Assembly (NCBI GenBank): GCA_020796225.1
Contig: CM036758.1
Span: forward strand, 68,027,274 to 68,091,273
DNA: 64,000 bases
Direction of reading: 5' to 3'
From: Arion vulgaris
Taxonomy: Eukaryota > Mollusca > Gastropoda > Stylommatophora > Arionidae
Numbering within the stretch: position 1 is the first letter of the stretch; the number at the start of each line of letters is the position of its first letter. Below the pieces are notes generated by a model. That model was not told where the DNA came from. It did no database searches and was given only the letters and a program-made list of their open reading frames with translations. The position numbers were made by a program, and so were the translations under genes. Positions 9,640-20,339 of the stretch are shown here, one piece after another.

Positions 9640-9830
9640 CGTGCACGCGGACGTGCTTTTATGTATGTTTCTGGTAGGACTAGAAACTCGATCTCACATA
9701 CACTAAAATAAGGAATCTCTCCAAAAAATATTTTGATCGCTCCACATGGAAAGAACCGAATGACTTTGAATGGATAGACAAGCGCCTTACTTCCAAGCCA
9801 TATCTCGCACATATTAAGTTTCTTTCGTTT
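9640..9830 (-). mobile_element. SINE-D head fragment
   Basis: On the minus strand: a decayed tRNA-like start (GGAAGTAAGGCGCTTGTCTA), CGGTTCTTTCCATGTGGAGC, then GTGTATGTGAGATCGAG and TCTAGTCCTACC, matching the first part of SINE-D. The 3' part is lacking. Confidence 0.7.
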
Positions 9831-10291
9831 ACCTTTGATGGTGAAAAAACTTGTCCATTATGATGCATGCTTGTACGCCCACTTATGATTAGAAGTTTAG
9901 TGGTGAACTTTTAGATCTGTTTGTTGGATAAGTGTTCTGCAAATGTTCTTGTCGGCACATGTTTTATAATGTCTTTGATCTTGTCTACCCATATGTTTCG
10001 TCACATCTCTTGTGTTTTCAAGTCAGATCTTTACTGTTGATGACGTAAAGGGGTAGTGATGTGCGTTATAGTTACTTTCTATTATGTTGTTTATATGTTA
10101 CTTTTGCATCAAATACTCGTTACTTGACGCTGTGAGGCAGACGAGGATTAGAAAAAAATAAGAGGAATGTTCGTTACTTAGTACCAAGTATTTGTTACCT
10201 GTTAGTTAATAATTATGTCTATTAACTATACCAAACATGTAGAAATTGAGTTATACGTTATTACTAGTAAATATTAAAAGTAAATAGATAA

Positions 10292-10775
10292 AGCAGCGTT
10301 CCAGAAAATGAGAAGCATTATATGCAACAAGTCATTGTCAATTGATATCAGAATGAGATTCATACAGTGCTACATAAAACCAATACTGACATTTGGATGC
10401 GAGTCATGGATAATAAACAAATACGTCGAAAAATCTCTGAGGTCCACAAAGATGTGGTTTTACAGAAGAATGATGAGAATCCCATGGACTGCTAAAATGA
10501 CTAATGTGGAGGTGCTGAATGAGGTCAAGACACAGAGAAAGTTTATCATCTATATAAGTAAGAGGCAGTCATCAGTTGTCGGACATGTCATGATAATGGG
10601 AGGTTTAGAGCACATTGTAACAAATGATAAAATGGATGGGAGACGAGACAGAGAAAGACAGAGAGAGAAACTTTGATAGCCTGACGTCATGGCACGGAAT
10701 AGCAAACATCAGAGACATATATTTGTGGAGATCCATAATCGCCTACGCCCGTCGGAACGTTACCTGATGATAATA
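10292..10775 (+). mobile_element. LINE-f 3' fragment
   Basis: An open frame from 10308 reads M-R-F-I-Q-C-Y-I-K-P-I-L-T-F-G-C-E-S-W, then W-F-Y-R-R-M-M-R-I-P-W and V-V-G-H-V, the classic post-RT order. After a stop near 10676 the text continues S-L-T-S-W-H-G-I-A and Y-L-W-R-S-I-I-A. A second copy lies at 44155-44640. It is 5'-truncated and dead. Confidence 0.9.
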
Positions 10776-10884
10776 TTGATTGACAAGTATACCTACGTGT
10801 ACGATCTTTAAAACATTCAGAGTAATTAATATCTTCATTTTGTTTGCTTGAAATATTATCTATATAATTCAATGCTGTCGGAAC

Positions 10885-10945
10885 ATGCATAGCTATTCAC
10901 CAAAGTGCATTGATAATGCTCATATCAAGCAATCAATCAACCATC
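10885..10945 (+). mobile_element. SINE-D tail fragment
   Basis: CACCAAAGTGCATTGATAAT followed by CAAGCAATCAATCAACC matches the SINE-D 3' end with its TCAA tail. Only about 60 bp is recognisable. Confidence 0.65.
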
Positions 10946-11220
10946 AATGTGTTTACGACATACCAGCACAACCAAGGCCTTCATAATTACTTCATACATG
11001 GTACTTCAAGATAACCCATGAACATACAAACATACCTGGATGACATCTTGTTTTTTTTACCATGGCCGACACCGCTGATCCGTTCGAAAATATAGCAATT
11101 GATCTCACACGAGTTGAGATTAAGAATTGGTTCAGTAAGACGAATGAGAGCACAGGTGGAGAAATATATAGGTTCAATCTCCTATCGAGAAAGAAGAGTA
11201 ATTCAAAACCCTTTAGCTAC

Positions 11221-11290
11221 TAAGGACGTGTATAGACGTTTTCCCCATTCACTGCTAAGGACGTGTATAGACGTTTTCCCCATTCACTGC
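11221..11290. repeat. 35-bp direct duplication
   Basis: Two perfect copies of a unit beginning TAAGGACGTGTATAGACG at 11221-11255 and 11256-11290. No element assignment. Confidence 0.9.
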
Positions 11291-11635
11291 AAAAGACAAG
11301 TTAACAAATCTGTTATAATCTCAAGCTTTTTGCATAATTTTCAAATTCCATAAATTGTATATATAATTTTCTTGTACATTTTATTGCGTTTTAATACTGC
11401 TCTGGCTGTGTTCACACCTTTCAGATAACCATTAAGTTATTCATAACAACGGATTGTTTATCACGATTGTTGTGTTTCTTATCTCTCTCTATGCATTACT
11501 CTTTTACCTGCGATTTGATCTATTCTACCTTCTGTTTTTATCTTCCATCTCGATCTAAGATATCTTAACTCCTAACTCCTTTCATTTTTGATATTAAACG
11601 TCCAACTTTTTTCTTTCTCTTGTTGCTTTATTTTA

Positions 11636-11850
11636 TGAGAAGCGTCTAGACGAATGGATTAGAGCGCGGCTATCATGCAGGAGACCTGCGTTTAATCCAC
11701 GGTACGTCCAATGATTTATTTATGTTGTGGCCATAAAAGAAAAATCCTAATCTGAACAGATTCGCTGCGTCTGCACTAGCCATGCGGCCCTTACGTTCGT
11801 CAGGTTCACGTCCCACCTGTCCTACACTGTCCTAAAAAGCGGTACTACAA
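11636..11850 (+). mobile_element. SINE-G, tRNA-derived
   Basis: The head is GCGTCTAGACGAATGGATTA with A box TAGACGAATGG and B-box-like GCGTTTAATCCAC. The body (GTGGCCATAAAAGAAAAATC, TCTGCACTAGCCATGCGG, CCACCTGTCCTACAC) matches the minus-strand copy at 56575-56820. Confidence 0.78.
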
Positions 11851-11940
11851 GCAGTAACTACAGTTAGACGCCTTATTTAAACATTGTATTTTTTCTTACT
11901 CACTACTTTACTTATCTTATTATCATTTTAATCGCTGGTC

Positions 11941-12190
11941 AGTTGCTGGGGCTCGCAAGGGGAGAAAAGAATAATAACACTGCGAGCTACATGGCATATC
12001 GTAACGACCGACTGTGGTAGAGACCTAGGGAAGCTACCATTGTAAATAAAAAGCGTCACAGAAATCGGATGTGCTGCCTACTTGTAGTCGCATAACTGGC
12101 ACAGCGTACAATCGTTCTTAGGCTCAGATTACATACAAATCACAAAGAGTGGCTAACAAGTTGTCGATATGGAGCGTTTGAAGAAGAAGA
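11941..12190 (+). mobile_element. RetA1 retroposon
   Basis: Diverged complete copy: GCTCGCAAGGGGAGAAAAGA, CGAGCTACATGGCATATCG, GGAAGCTACCATTG, AATCGGATGTGCTG, GCGTACAATCGTTCTTAGG, CACAAAGAGTGGCTAACAAG, and a GAAGAAGAAG tail. Confidence 0.9.
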
Positions 12191-12638
12191 TGAATTTTAA
12201 TATCTTATTGTTATTATTTTTAATTATTCTGTATACAATTATACATATTTTAGAAGTATTTATTTAGTACGGGATGTCCTAACACGGATGGTTGGCTTTG
12301 TTTCGCAATATTTTTCCATATAATGTGATATCATTAATAGCAGAAGTGACATGCCACAAGCCGAAATTATTACACAAATTACGTACTCCGTAGCTACATC
12401 GGTAATCTAAAGGGTCTGCAAAAATAGTGCTCTTTTGAACACATAGACGCGATCGGACTTTGAACTGACAATCTACAAAATGCAAGGCAAAGTGTTTAAC
12501 GACTTTGACACATGCGTTCCACCCCTACCATATCCCTCCTCTTCCTATATATGTCATAGCTGGCAGAATCATTGGTTTTAACAATCTCCTAAAACGATTC
12601 TCTGTTTAAGTATATTTTGTTTTTGAATTTATTTGACT

Positions 12639-12892
12639 TCTTCTTCTACTTTGCATTCGTTCTTGACGACCAATTTTAATCACTCTTTGTGATATGTTTG
12701 ATCTTTGCCAAGAACGTGTATACGTTGCACATTGGTTTGGTAGGCTCCTAAACGTATAGACTTCTACACGCTTAGGACACATGCATCCGATTTCAGCCAA
12801 GCCTCCTTAGACACCTCTTACGACATGCGTGGTAGGTAATAGTGGTTCTATTCTTTACACCCCAAATTTGGGCCCATGTAACCACTCGGGCG
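12639..12892 (-). mobile_element. RetA2 retroposon, complete
   Basis: On the minus strand it begins CGCCCGAGTGGTTACATGGG and includes AAATTTGGGGTGTAAAGAAT, CGCATGTCGTAAGAGGTGTC, CAAACCAATGTGCAACGTAT, ATCACAAAGAGTGATTAAAA and a GAAGAAG tail. A perfect 13-bp duplication AATTTATTTGACT flanks it (12626-12638 and 12893-12905). At 254 bp it defines the full length of RetA2. Confidence 0.95.
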
Positions 12893-12905
12893 AATTTATT
12901 TGACT

Positions 12906-13434
12906 ATTTCTTCTCCTTTGTACTTCTTGGTTTATGTGCACCTTTCATTTCTTTTGTTAATCTTTTCGTTTAATTTAGAGATACTCAGTGAGTCTTGTAT
13001 TGGCCCCATCTTAATCAAGAATTGTCAATGAAGTATCAGAATGATCATTAACTTGAAAATATTATTTTTGCGAGATGCAATAGGGGGACTCTGGTCTGGA
13101 AACATTTGTCGTTGCTTTCATGTAGAATTTGTAGAACAATTTTGAAAAGATTATGACTTAAAATAGTATAAAAAAGTTAGTTTGCAAAACAAAATGCCAA
13201 AGCGTTGCCATGGAAAAAATACAAAATGGCCACCAAGCACAAAATTTCAAAACCCCTAAGGCTCTGAATATAATAAATATAACTACATTCTGTTTTCACT
13301 CTAAGGTGGGCAATTGTAATATCTAAAATATTACACATGCTTTTAGGATATATTAAATATTACATTTTTAATGAATTTTTGGTAAATACATCCCCCCGCC
13401 CCCACCAAAAAAATAATTTTTGGACCTAATTTCG
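12906..13434. other. Unassigned A+T-rich stretch
   Basis: No repeat partner or plausible coding segment seen. It includes a C-run and A-run near 13394-13420. Confidence 0.45.
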
Positions 13435-13550
13435 AGATTTTGTTTATCTCTGGAAAATATCTGGATGGTTCCACGAGGAAGCGAACTGAGTATCTTTGGA
13501 ACGAGAGCGAGCACCTAACCTCTACGCCCAGAGTCCTCCAAATGTTTCAA
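13435..13550 (-). mobile_element. SINE-D head fragment
   Basis: The reverse complement gives a tRNA-like head (TAGAGGTTAGGTGCTCGCTC), a decayed B-box region, CGTGGAACCATCCAGAT and TTTTCCAGAGATAAACAAA, matching SINE-D. The 3' part is not recognisable. Confidence 0.7.
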
Positions 13551-13936
13551 TATCTGACGGTAGACTTAAGTTAACTAATATATGATTATATTGGGAAAGA
13601 ACACACCCTGGTTAAACGATAAGCCGTGCTGACTATTAGGTTAACGCAGTGATGTACTGGTTATACTTGTAGACACTCCACACGCGCGGATATGTTTTTA
13701 CAAACCTAAAGATAAACGCCTCTCATGTATGCAATTAGGCAATGTAGGGAAGCTTATAGATAGAAGATGGTCAGATAAGATCAAATCAGATCTGGAGGGA
13801 GACAGGTTGAGGCTGTGGTAAACGTGATTAAACGGGCAATGAGAACGAAAAGAAGGTAGATATCAGTTTTACATTAGGAAAGAGCAAAATGTAGACAGTT
13901 TAAATACAAGCCAATTATCCATATAGAACTGTGTGA

Positions 13937-14095
13937 CAAACTGGTTAAGATGTTTGCGTTACGTTCTGCAAGTTGTGGGTTCCAATCAGATTTGCGTCTT
14001 TTATTCCACAGATGCGTTTTTTTTCTGGAGATCTCTAGGATTGTTAGCTCTGTACTAATCGAGTTTGTGCCTTCATCTGCCTTTTCTCGCTTTCA
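13937..14095 (+). mobile_element. SINE-B-like head and body, truncated
   Basis: ACTGGTTAAGATGTTTGCG (A-box region) and TGGGTTCCAATCAG (B box) precede TCTGGAGATCTCTAGGATTG and ATCGAGTTTGTGC, paralleling the SINE-B order at 48025 and 61391. It is interrupted downstream by RetA3. Confidence 0.68.
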
Positions 14096-14112
14096 TGAAT
14101 TGTCTCCGATCT

Positions 14113-14447
14113 CTCTCTCTCGCGATCACCGCCCAGACCGATGTACCAGATCTCCCCATCAATTCAATGCATGTGGGAATCTAATTCATGCAGTCTTAGC
14201 ATTGGTGTGTTTTACGTCACATCTTCAGCACCATTTGGAGCTCTGGTGCTTATCCTACGGCGATGTATCCCATTTCAGCCAGCGTTTACTCGGTTCGCTC
14301 TCCGTTTTGTAGCCATCTAGTGTTTTTACGGTGTGGGGTAACTAGCACCACGCCCAACCTCCTTAGAGGCCTCTTACGACATGCGTGACAGGTAACAACT
14401 GTTCTAATCTTTACCCCCCAATTTGGGCCACGGTAACCACTCGGGCG
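14113..14447 (-). mobile_element. RetA3 retroposon, complete
   Basis: The minus-strand copy starts CGCCCGAGTGGTTACCGTGG, shares the RetA head, then the A3 body, and ends in a GAGAGAGAGAG tail. A perfect 11-bp duplication GTCTCCGATCT lies at 14102-14112 and 14448-14458. It defines RetA3 as about 335 bp without inverted repeats. Confidence 0.95.
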
Positions 14448-14456
14448 GTCTCCGAT

Positions 14457-14608
14457 CTATATATATATATATATATTTGGAGACTCAATAACATAGAACA
14501 TTGATGGATAGCTGTCCAGGATAGAGAGGTGGGTTATGTAGAGATTACTTGCAGGCCCTGTGTAACGGTGAACCGTACGAAAAGAATATAATATATATAT
14601 ATATATAT
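14457..14608. repeat. Two (AT)n runs with intervening unique sequence
   Basis: AT runs at about 14458-14475 and 14588-14608 flank about 110 bp of unassigned sequence. Confidence 0.85.
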
Positions 14609-14621
14609 AATATGAGGAAAA

Positions 14622-14840
14622 TCGTGGCATATCCTTTACAGGACGTAGCCATTAACCACAGTAAACGAGTCGTTGATTTTTCTAGGCACGACTTATACGT
14701 TCAGTAGTTTGACATTGCTTTCTGAACGGAGTGGTCTATTTTACCTGTTCTAAAATTCCCACGGAAACGATTTGTTTCTAAACTTGCCCATCACGGAGTT
14801 TGAACCAGGTACACTTCGGCTGTGATCGGGCTCACTTATA
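14622..14840 (-). mobile_element. SINE-E retroposon
   Basis: On the minus strand: a decayed head ending AGTTTGAACCAGG in antisense order, ACGGAAACGATTTG, CAATGTCAAACTACTGAACG, CTAGAAAAATCAACGACTCG and GTCCTGTAAAGGATATGCC. The same order occurs at 52493 and 58533 (minus) and 43857 (plus). Confidence 0.82.
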
Positions 14841-14865
14841 AATAAATATATACATATATAGAATG

Positions 14866-14925
14866 AGAGAGAGAGAAAGAAAGAGAGAGATAGAGAGAGA
14901 AGAAGAAAAAGAAGAGAGAGAATGG
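14866..14925. repeat. (GA)n-rich microsatellite
   Basis: Imperfect GAGAGA/GAAAGA/AGAAGA run of about 60 bp. Confidence 0.9.
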
Positions 14926-15420
14926 GAGTATTGCGTAATATAAATTGTCTGTTTATTTTTCGAAAGCAGAATTAGTGCTAGATCTTCTCATGATAATGCT
15001 CTTTTTTCCTGTAAACAAGAACGTTTACTTGTTTGTTTACATTGTTTGTTTAGTTTACATTGTTTGTTTACATTGTTCTGCAGGCATTATCTTGACTTCC
15101 CGGAACTGCAAATAGAGCGCAAGAGATAAATAATCGCGTGCGGGAAAATAATATAAAGTGCACTACAAGTTGTTTCTGAATCGGTTGTAACATGAGTTGT
15201 TAGCACAGTAGTCATGACAATTATAGCATTGGATACACAACGATGTAAAAAAAACAAGCACACATAACGATACGATCTTAAAGTTAAAATAAAGTTTTAT
15301 TATCCCAAAACGCAAAACAAAAACTTTAGATATAAATTGTTCTCTTGAGTTTGGAAGTCAATAACTTGTGTTTCAACTAAATTTGAGTGTAATAATTTAT
15401 CTTCCCATCTTTTACTTATT

Positions 15421-15669
15421 CGAACGCTCTGTATTGGCCACTTGTTAACCACTCTGTGTGATTTGTATGTGATCTGAGTCTAAGCGCGATTGTACGTTGT
15501 GCCAGTTATGCGCCTACAAGTAGGCAATCACATCCGATTTCTGCTACGCTTTTAGTTTACTAGGGTAGTTTCCCTAGGCCACTACATCAGTCGCCTTTTA
15601 CGACATGCCTTGTAGGTCGCAGTCGTACTATTATCTGCTTCCCTTGCTGACCACGACAACACACGGGCG
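15421..15669 (-). mobile_element. RetA1 retroposon
   Basis: Complete minus-strand copy from CGCCCGTGTGTTGTCGTGG at 15669 to CGAACGCTCTG at 15421. It carries ATGCGCCTACAAGTAGGC, TTACTAGGGTAGTTTCCC and CGCCTTTTACGACATGCC. The GAA tail is short or lost. Confidence 0.9.
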
Positions 15670-15796
15670 GGTGTAGAAGTTTACCCAAAGACAAAAATTT
15701 GAATTTAGGTTCCACAAGCTGCGTGTCACTTGAATCTTTAACAATTAACTCACATATACAAACCAAATTTCATCTTCTTACTCAGATCATTCTTAC

Positions 15797-16057
15797 CGCT
15801 TGTGTGGTACCAGGATCCGCAGCAGGAGCAAAGAATAGCACCACTGCGACCTACAATGCATGTCGTAAGAGGCGACTGATGTAGGATCTAGGAAGCTACC
15901 CTAGTAAATAAACAGCATCGCATAAATCGGATGTGCTGGCCTAATTGTAGGAGCATAACTGGCACAACGTACAATCGCTCTTAGTCTCAAATCACATACA
16001 AATCACACAGAGAGTGGTTAACAAGTGATCGATATGAAGCGTTCCAAGAAGAATAAG
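15797..16057 (+). mobile_element. RetA1 retroposon
   Basis: Complete plus-strand copy: CGCTTGTGTGGTACCAGGAT, AGCAAAGAATAGCACCACTG, GCATGTCGTAAGAGGCGACT, GGAAGCTACCCTAGTAAAT, GGCACAACGTACAATCGCTC, and a TTCCAAGAAGAATAAG end. It lies close to, and inverted relative to, the copy at 15421-15669. Confidence 0.92.
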
Positions 16058-16554
16058 ATGATCGTTGCTATGACTAATGTTCAATTAAGTTGTCTTCCGC
16101 AGATTTTCATTAGTTATCTTTACTGAACAAAATCATTGCAAGATATTCATAAGAACTTTTTCTGTGATATCTCTTTCATTTAGTCAGTCTATGGACTGAT
16201 TAAAATGGCAGAGTAATTTAGAAGTTCTTTTATTTTTAACACTATTCGTTAACCTCTTTTCGAATATTTCCGGTTGGAGACCTTTTCCGCTTGAAATCAG
16301 ATACGGTTTTTTGGTTGCTAAAATTGATGGACAGCGCAACAAACCGACACTAATGCACAGCAGTCTTTATGTGATGCACCAAACTGAAACTGATGCGCAC
16401 CAATCTGTGAATGATGCCTTAAAAAGAAATGTATGTCAGAATCAAGCAATCACATGGTTTGAAATTTATAAATATTTAATTTTGTGAAATGTTTAAAAAT
16501 ATGTATACATCTTTGAGAGATGCCGAAAACGTTAGGACAGTCATTAGTACATCA

Positions 16555-16770
16555 CCAGCAAATAGCTTGTTTTGATGAGAACTACCTACCAGTTATTCAG
16601 AATGTATCTCTCTCTCATAGACCAGATGTCTGCCTCTGCAGCCGTCATGCTGAAATCATCAGTTGCATTTTGAACCTATCTTCTTCGTGATATTCCTCAT
16701 TACTTCTTTTCCAAGATGCTTTCTTCCTTAATGGTATTCTCTAAACCTTCGTGAACATTTAGTGCATTTA
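16555..16770 (-). mobile_element. LINE-h old 3' fragment
   Basis: Parallel to 5395-5700: TAGCTTGTTTTGATGAGAAC, TCTGCAGCCGTCATGCTG and CATTAAGGAAG-type text are the minus-strand S-G-Q-A, T-A-A-E-A and K-T-I-x-E-G segments of LINE-h. It is heavily decayed. Confidence 0.68.
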
Positions 16771-17149
16771 ATGTAATTATGAGACCAATTGTAACAAAAT
16801 GGAACCTAGGCGCAACCTCTTTATCCCTTCGCCCTTCTGAACCGATATATCGGCTCGCAGTATTTTTTAAGATAAAGCAAAGTCGTTATACTGGCTAATT
16901 CAGAATACATTGAAATATAAATGCGTCCAGATGTAAATACAATTACGGAGTGAAAGGGTTAACAGAAAATACAGCAATGTACTCAAATTATATGAATTTA
17001 GAAGACGAAGTGTTATGAGTCGTATCGGTATCCGTTACATAGGATCGGCAGTGATTGTTTGCGTACCACTCTATCCTGGCAACTCGTTCAATCTCATATA
17101 TATATAATTGAGTCTAAAATACATTGCCTCTCTAAAGTAAAGTTTATAT
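16771..17149. other. Unassigned stretch
   Basis: No repeat relative or coding signal noticed. Confidence 0.4.
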
Positions 17150-17580
17150 TAGTGTTTTTCCTTTTTTTTCTACAATCCTATTTTGCTTCACATTGTCAGA
17201 ATAAAAAGAGATTTCTAGAACGAATCCTTGTGTGCCCTTCATAATTAATGTCTTTCGTCGCCTCTGTTATCTCTGAGTTACAACCTTTCTCGTGGCATGA
17301 CTTCTGCTTTGTATCCTTTAAATCGGAGCAACATTGCTCTTTGAGGTGCACTATCTGTTGGTAATCTGCTTATGTGACCGAACCATTTAATTTGTTCTTG
17401 ATGAAGTCTAGTACTGATGGTGTACCTACTTTTTCTTAATGTCTTCATTTCTCAACCGGTCTCCTCTTCTTATCCCCCGAATTCTGCGTAGACATGTCAT
17501 TTCTGTCGTGACTAGTTTACTTCTATCATTTAATGTCAGCGTCCTGGTTTGGCACTGATAGTGTATGCGTGTTTCCCTCA
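17150..17580 (-). mobile_element. LINE-b 3' fragment
   Basis: Antisense of the LINE-b end: CTCTTTGAGGTGCACTATCT, TTGGTAATCTGCTTATGTGA, ATGTCTTCATTTCTCAACCG and GTTTGGCACTGATAG correspond to Q-R-A-M-L-L, F-G-H, R-N-E-D-I and C-Q-T. Frameshifted and dead. Confidence 0.85.
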
Positions 17581-17589
17581 GAAACCCTG

Positions 17590-18239
17590 TAATTTTTGAA
17601 CCATTTGTCTCAAATTACAGTACCTACTTTGTGTTTCTCTGATCATTTATGTTCACAGTATGACATACATATTATCTTCTTGTCTTTCCATTAACAGTTG
17701 TTACTAGTGATTGATTAGACATATGTCTGATTAAATCACCTATCCACGGGGTCGGCGGTAGCAAAGTTATTATCGTGATGCCAGCTCGAAGTCAGAAAAG
17801 GTTGAACATTTAGGCCAGGAAACCACGATCCGTTATATGGATTCTAAATTGCAAGTACCTCTGCACTATGTAAGTCCGTTATGCACCTTAAAAGAAAGGT
17901 TTGCTTGAGTGATGAGGGAACACTGTTGATAAGGAAAGCAAGCCGTCACTCAAAAATCAGTCAGTTTCCATACTACGTATCAATGAACACGCATGAATTC
18001 GAAGCGGTCAATCCAACACATATAACCACCACTCGTGAATTTGTCAAATTATTTGTTGTATTTCGCAGAAATCTAGTTTTAAATACCTTCAGCCAACCGT
18101 CTATATCGTTAGTAGCTTTCCTATTTTTGATGATATATGTTAGGATTTAAGGACTATAATTAATACAGAGTGGTGTATATATGTCGAATGGGTGTTCTGA
18201 AGGTTGTCGCCGGACTCAGTCACATGTCAATTTGTGTGT
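17590..18239. other. Unassigned stretch
   Basis: One open frame at 17881-18150 (89 codons) ends in a hydrophobic segment (L-V-A-F-L-F-L-M-I-Y-V). I do not recognise it, and no splice or family evidence supports a gene. Confidence 0.4.
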
Positions 18240-18372
18240 AAAAAATCATTAGATTTTTGCCAGAGCTACGAAATTTGTGCTTTGATCAACACTCTGGGCA
18301 CTTCTTTTGACATGGTCGAAGCCATATGAGGATTCCCGGTATCATCAAGTCAATCCTTCGCCTTTAGACCGG
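18240..18372 (+). mobile_element. SINE-B 3' part
   Basis: TTGCCAGAGCTACGAAATTT, CAACACTCTGGGCACTTCT and GTCAATCCTTCGCCTTTAGA follow the SINE-B 3' body seen at 48120-48270. The head is missing. Confidence 0.7.
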
Positions 18373-18384
18373 TTAGATTAATAC

Positions 18385-18960
18385 AGACGACTGGACGTCT
18401 AATGTCTGTTTATATGAAACCTAGACTGTGGCATCAAATGATAGAAAAAAAAACTATTCGATACAGAGAGGAAGTGTCTACATAGAATGTTGGGAGTATC
18501 AAGAAGAGACCAGTTTAGAATTGAAGATATCACGGAAAAAAGTGGCTACATGATGATTAATGAGCTTCATCAAGAAACAACAAAATAAATGATTCTACCA
18601 CAAAAGCAGATTACCAACATACCTCAATGTTACTCCGATACAACGGTTGCAAAGCAAAAGGAACATTTGTAGTGTTCCTCGAAATCCGTCATTCTTGTTG
18701 TATCGTTTGCTTGATAAAGGCCTTTGGGTCGAAACGTTGCTGTATATCGTCACTGTTTCTGTATTTTGTAAAACTATAGTACTTTGTTTTTACGTGTTTT
18801 CGCTATCACAGCAAAAGACCGTCTAAAGGAAAGGTAGACCTCAACATTACAGAGGCTGTGAAAAAACAATGTTTATGAAATGCTTAATAAAAGCCCGTTT
18901 TATAAATCTTTTCTTAACAGTAAGCTGTGACGCAAAACAGGATTAAAGAAAATAAAAATG
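18385..18960 (+). mobile_element. LINE-b 3' fragment split by Penelope-like DNA
   Basis: The plus strand carries decayed R-R-D-Q-F-R-I-E-D-I and L-H-Q-E-T-T-K text, then ATACAACGGTTGCAAAGCAA. After an insert it resumes at GCAAAAGACCGTCTAAAGG (G-R-P-R-K equivalent) and ends GTGACGCAAAACAGGATT. The insert is at 18661-18809. Confidence 0.85.
18661..18809 (+). mobile_element. Penelope-like terminal arm (solo)
   Basis: CATTTGTAGTGTTCCTCGAA through TTTTTACGTGTTTTCGCTAT matches the right arm of the element at 20813-21183. An 8-bp duplication AGCAAAAG flanks it (18653-18660 and 18810-18817). It contains a hammerhead-like core at 18711-18735 (TTGATAA, stem GGCC/GGTC with a short loop, GAAAC). Confidence 0.8.
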
Positions 18961-19304
18961 ATAACGATGAAGAAACAACATTATCTTTGCAAAAAAAGTA
19001 ACATTTTTCATATTACATTTAAAAATATAATTTGCGTCACGTGTATCTAAAAACATGCTCTCTGCCGCTTGCTGACAATAAATAAAGTTAATTTAATTCA
19101 TACAATAAAAGGTTCGCCTTAGGTTGAAAGGGCGTGCCTCGGCTTAAAGAGGCTTTAATCCTCTACTAAACAAACAACAAACAATATCATACAGTACCAT
19201 TGCAGTGTGAAAAAGTAAAGATCTTACAGTAATACGATGTTAATATAAAGTATATCAACCTTTTTTTAAATCCTTGAGATATATAGAAGAATATATATAT
19301 ATGG
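18961..19304. other. Unassigned A+T-rich stretch
   Basis: Contains a small palindromic feature around 19115-19165 (GGTTCGCCTTAGGTTGAAAG to AAAGAGGCTTTAATCC). No element assignment. Confidence 0.4.
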
Positions 19305-19964
19305 CCTTTTCGTCTTTACAGACAGTCAATTGGCAAGTGTTTTACTGTGACAACTTCTGAGTTTTCGCTTCTCTCTCTTGTCGTTCAGCTCATACATAAG
19401 TCTCTTCTCAAAAGACTCTGCGCCCTTGCGCAATATCGCTTTCCACGCAGCTCTGTCATCAGCTAGTTGTTCCCATGTGCTGGGACCTATAGAAACGTTT
19501 TTCATTGATGTTTTGCAGACATCCTTATAACTGAGCAGTGGTCAGCCCTGGTGTCTCTTCCACTCCGAAAGTTCACAGAACAACATTTGTTTTGGTATGC
19601 GACAAGTTTCCATTCTTCTCATATGCCCCAACCATTTTAGTCGTCCAATGCTGAGCATGACCATGATAGAAGACAGGTTTGCACGTTGCAGTACTTCAGA
19701 GTTGGTTATCTTGTCGTACCACTTAATGTTCATAATCTTGCGGAGATATCGAAGGTGAAAGATGTTAAGTCTCCTCTCGTGTCTTGAGTAGCCTGTCCAC
19801 GTTTCTGAGCCATATAGTAAAGAACTAATTACAAAGGCTCGATATATTTGAATCTTCGTATGTAGTGTTAGTTTTGTGTTGTCCCGCGCTCGCTTTGATA
19901 GTTTGCCGAATGTAGCAATACTCCCTATACGAACGTTGATAAACGAATACAGTGATAGATTCAT
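19305..19964 (-). mobile_element. LINE-j 3' fragment, long frame
   Basis: A minus-strand frame of 140 codons (19964-19542) includes I-Q-I-Y-R-A-F-V-I-S-S-L-L-Y-G-S-E-T-W, L-R-K-I-M-N-I-K-W-Y-D-K-I-T-N and R-L-K-W-L-G-H-M-R-R-M. After a frame break it continues S-Y-K-D-V-C-K-T-S, W-E-Q-L-A-D-D-R-A-A-W and K-R-E-K-R-K-L-R down to about 19305. The 3' end recurs at 46190-46375. This post-RT region belongs to another non-LTR group than LINE-a/b. Confidence 0.92.
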
Positions 19965-20339
19965 TATTTTTCATTTACCGTCCGCACTATATATGTAATG
20001 TGGTAAATTATACTTCCTCCTAATGCGAGGGAAATATAACAAGAATGACTCTTTCCTGGAACGAACAGGTTACGCGAAAGAGAGTGAGGCCTAGAAATGC
20101 ATAGAAAATAGATTTTAGGCAAAGGTTAGCAATATACAGAAGCGCTGGATGGAGCTGGTAGAGATTGTAAAACTTAGGAAGACTTGGCATTAGTTGGTTG
20201 AGGACATATGCCCCAATTGGGGTTAAATATGCAAGAGAGAAAATGAGAGCGAGAGATCGAGAGAGATGATTCTTTTTTAAAATGTTCTTTGCATTTGAAT
20301 TATCAAAGTATTGTAATGAATGCCATCCTCAACATGTGT
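19965..20339. other. Unassigned stretch
   Basis: A+T-rich, with a GAGA patch near 20240-20265. Nothing identifiable. Confidence 0.4.

Noticed and set aside
15418..16060. Inverted RetA1 pair as one large foldback element
   Set aside because: Each copy has its own complete ends and an unrelated spacer, and their substitutions differ, so they are more likely independent insertions.
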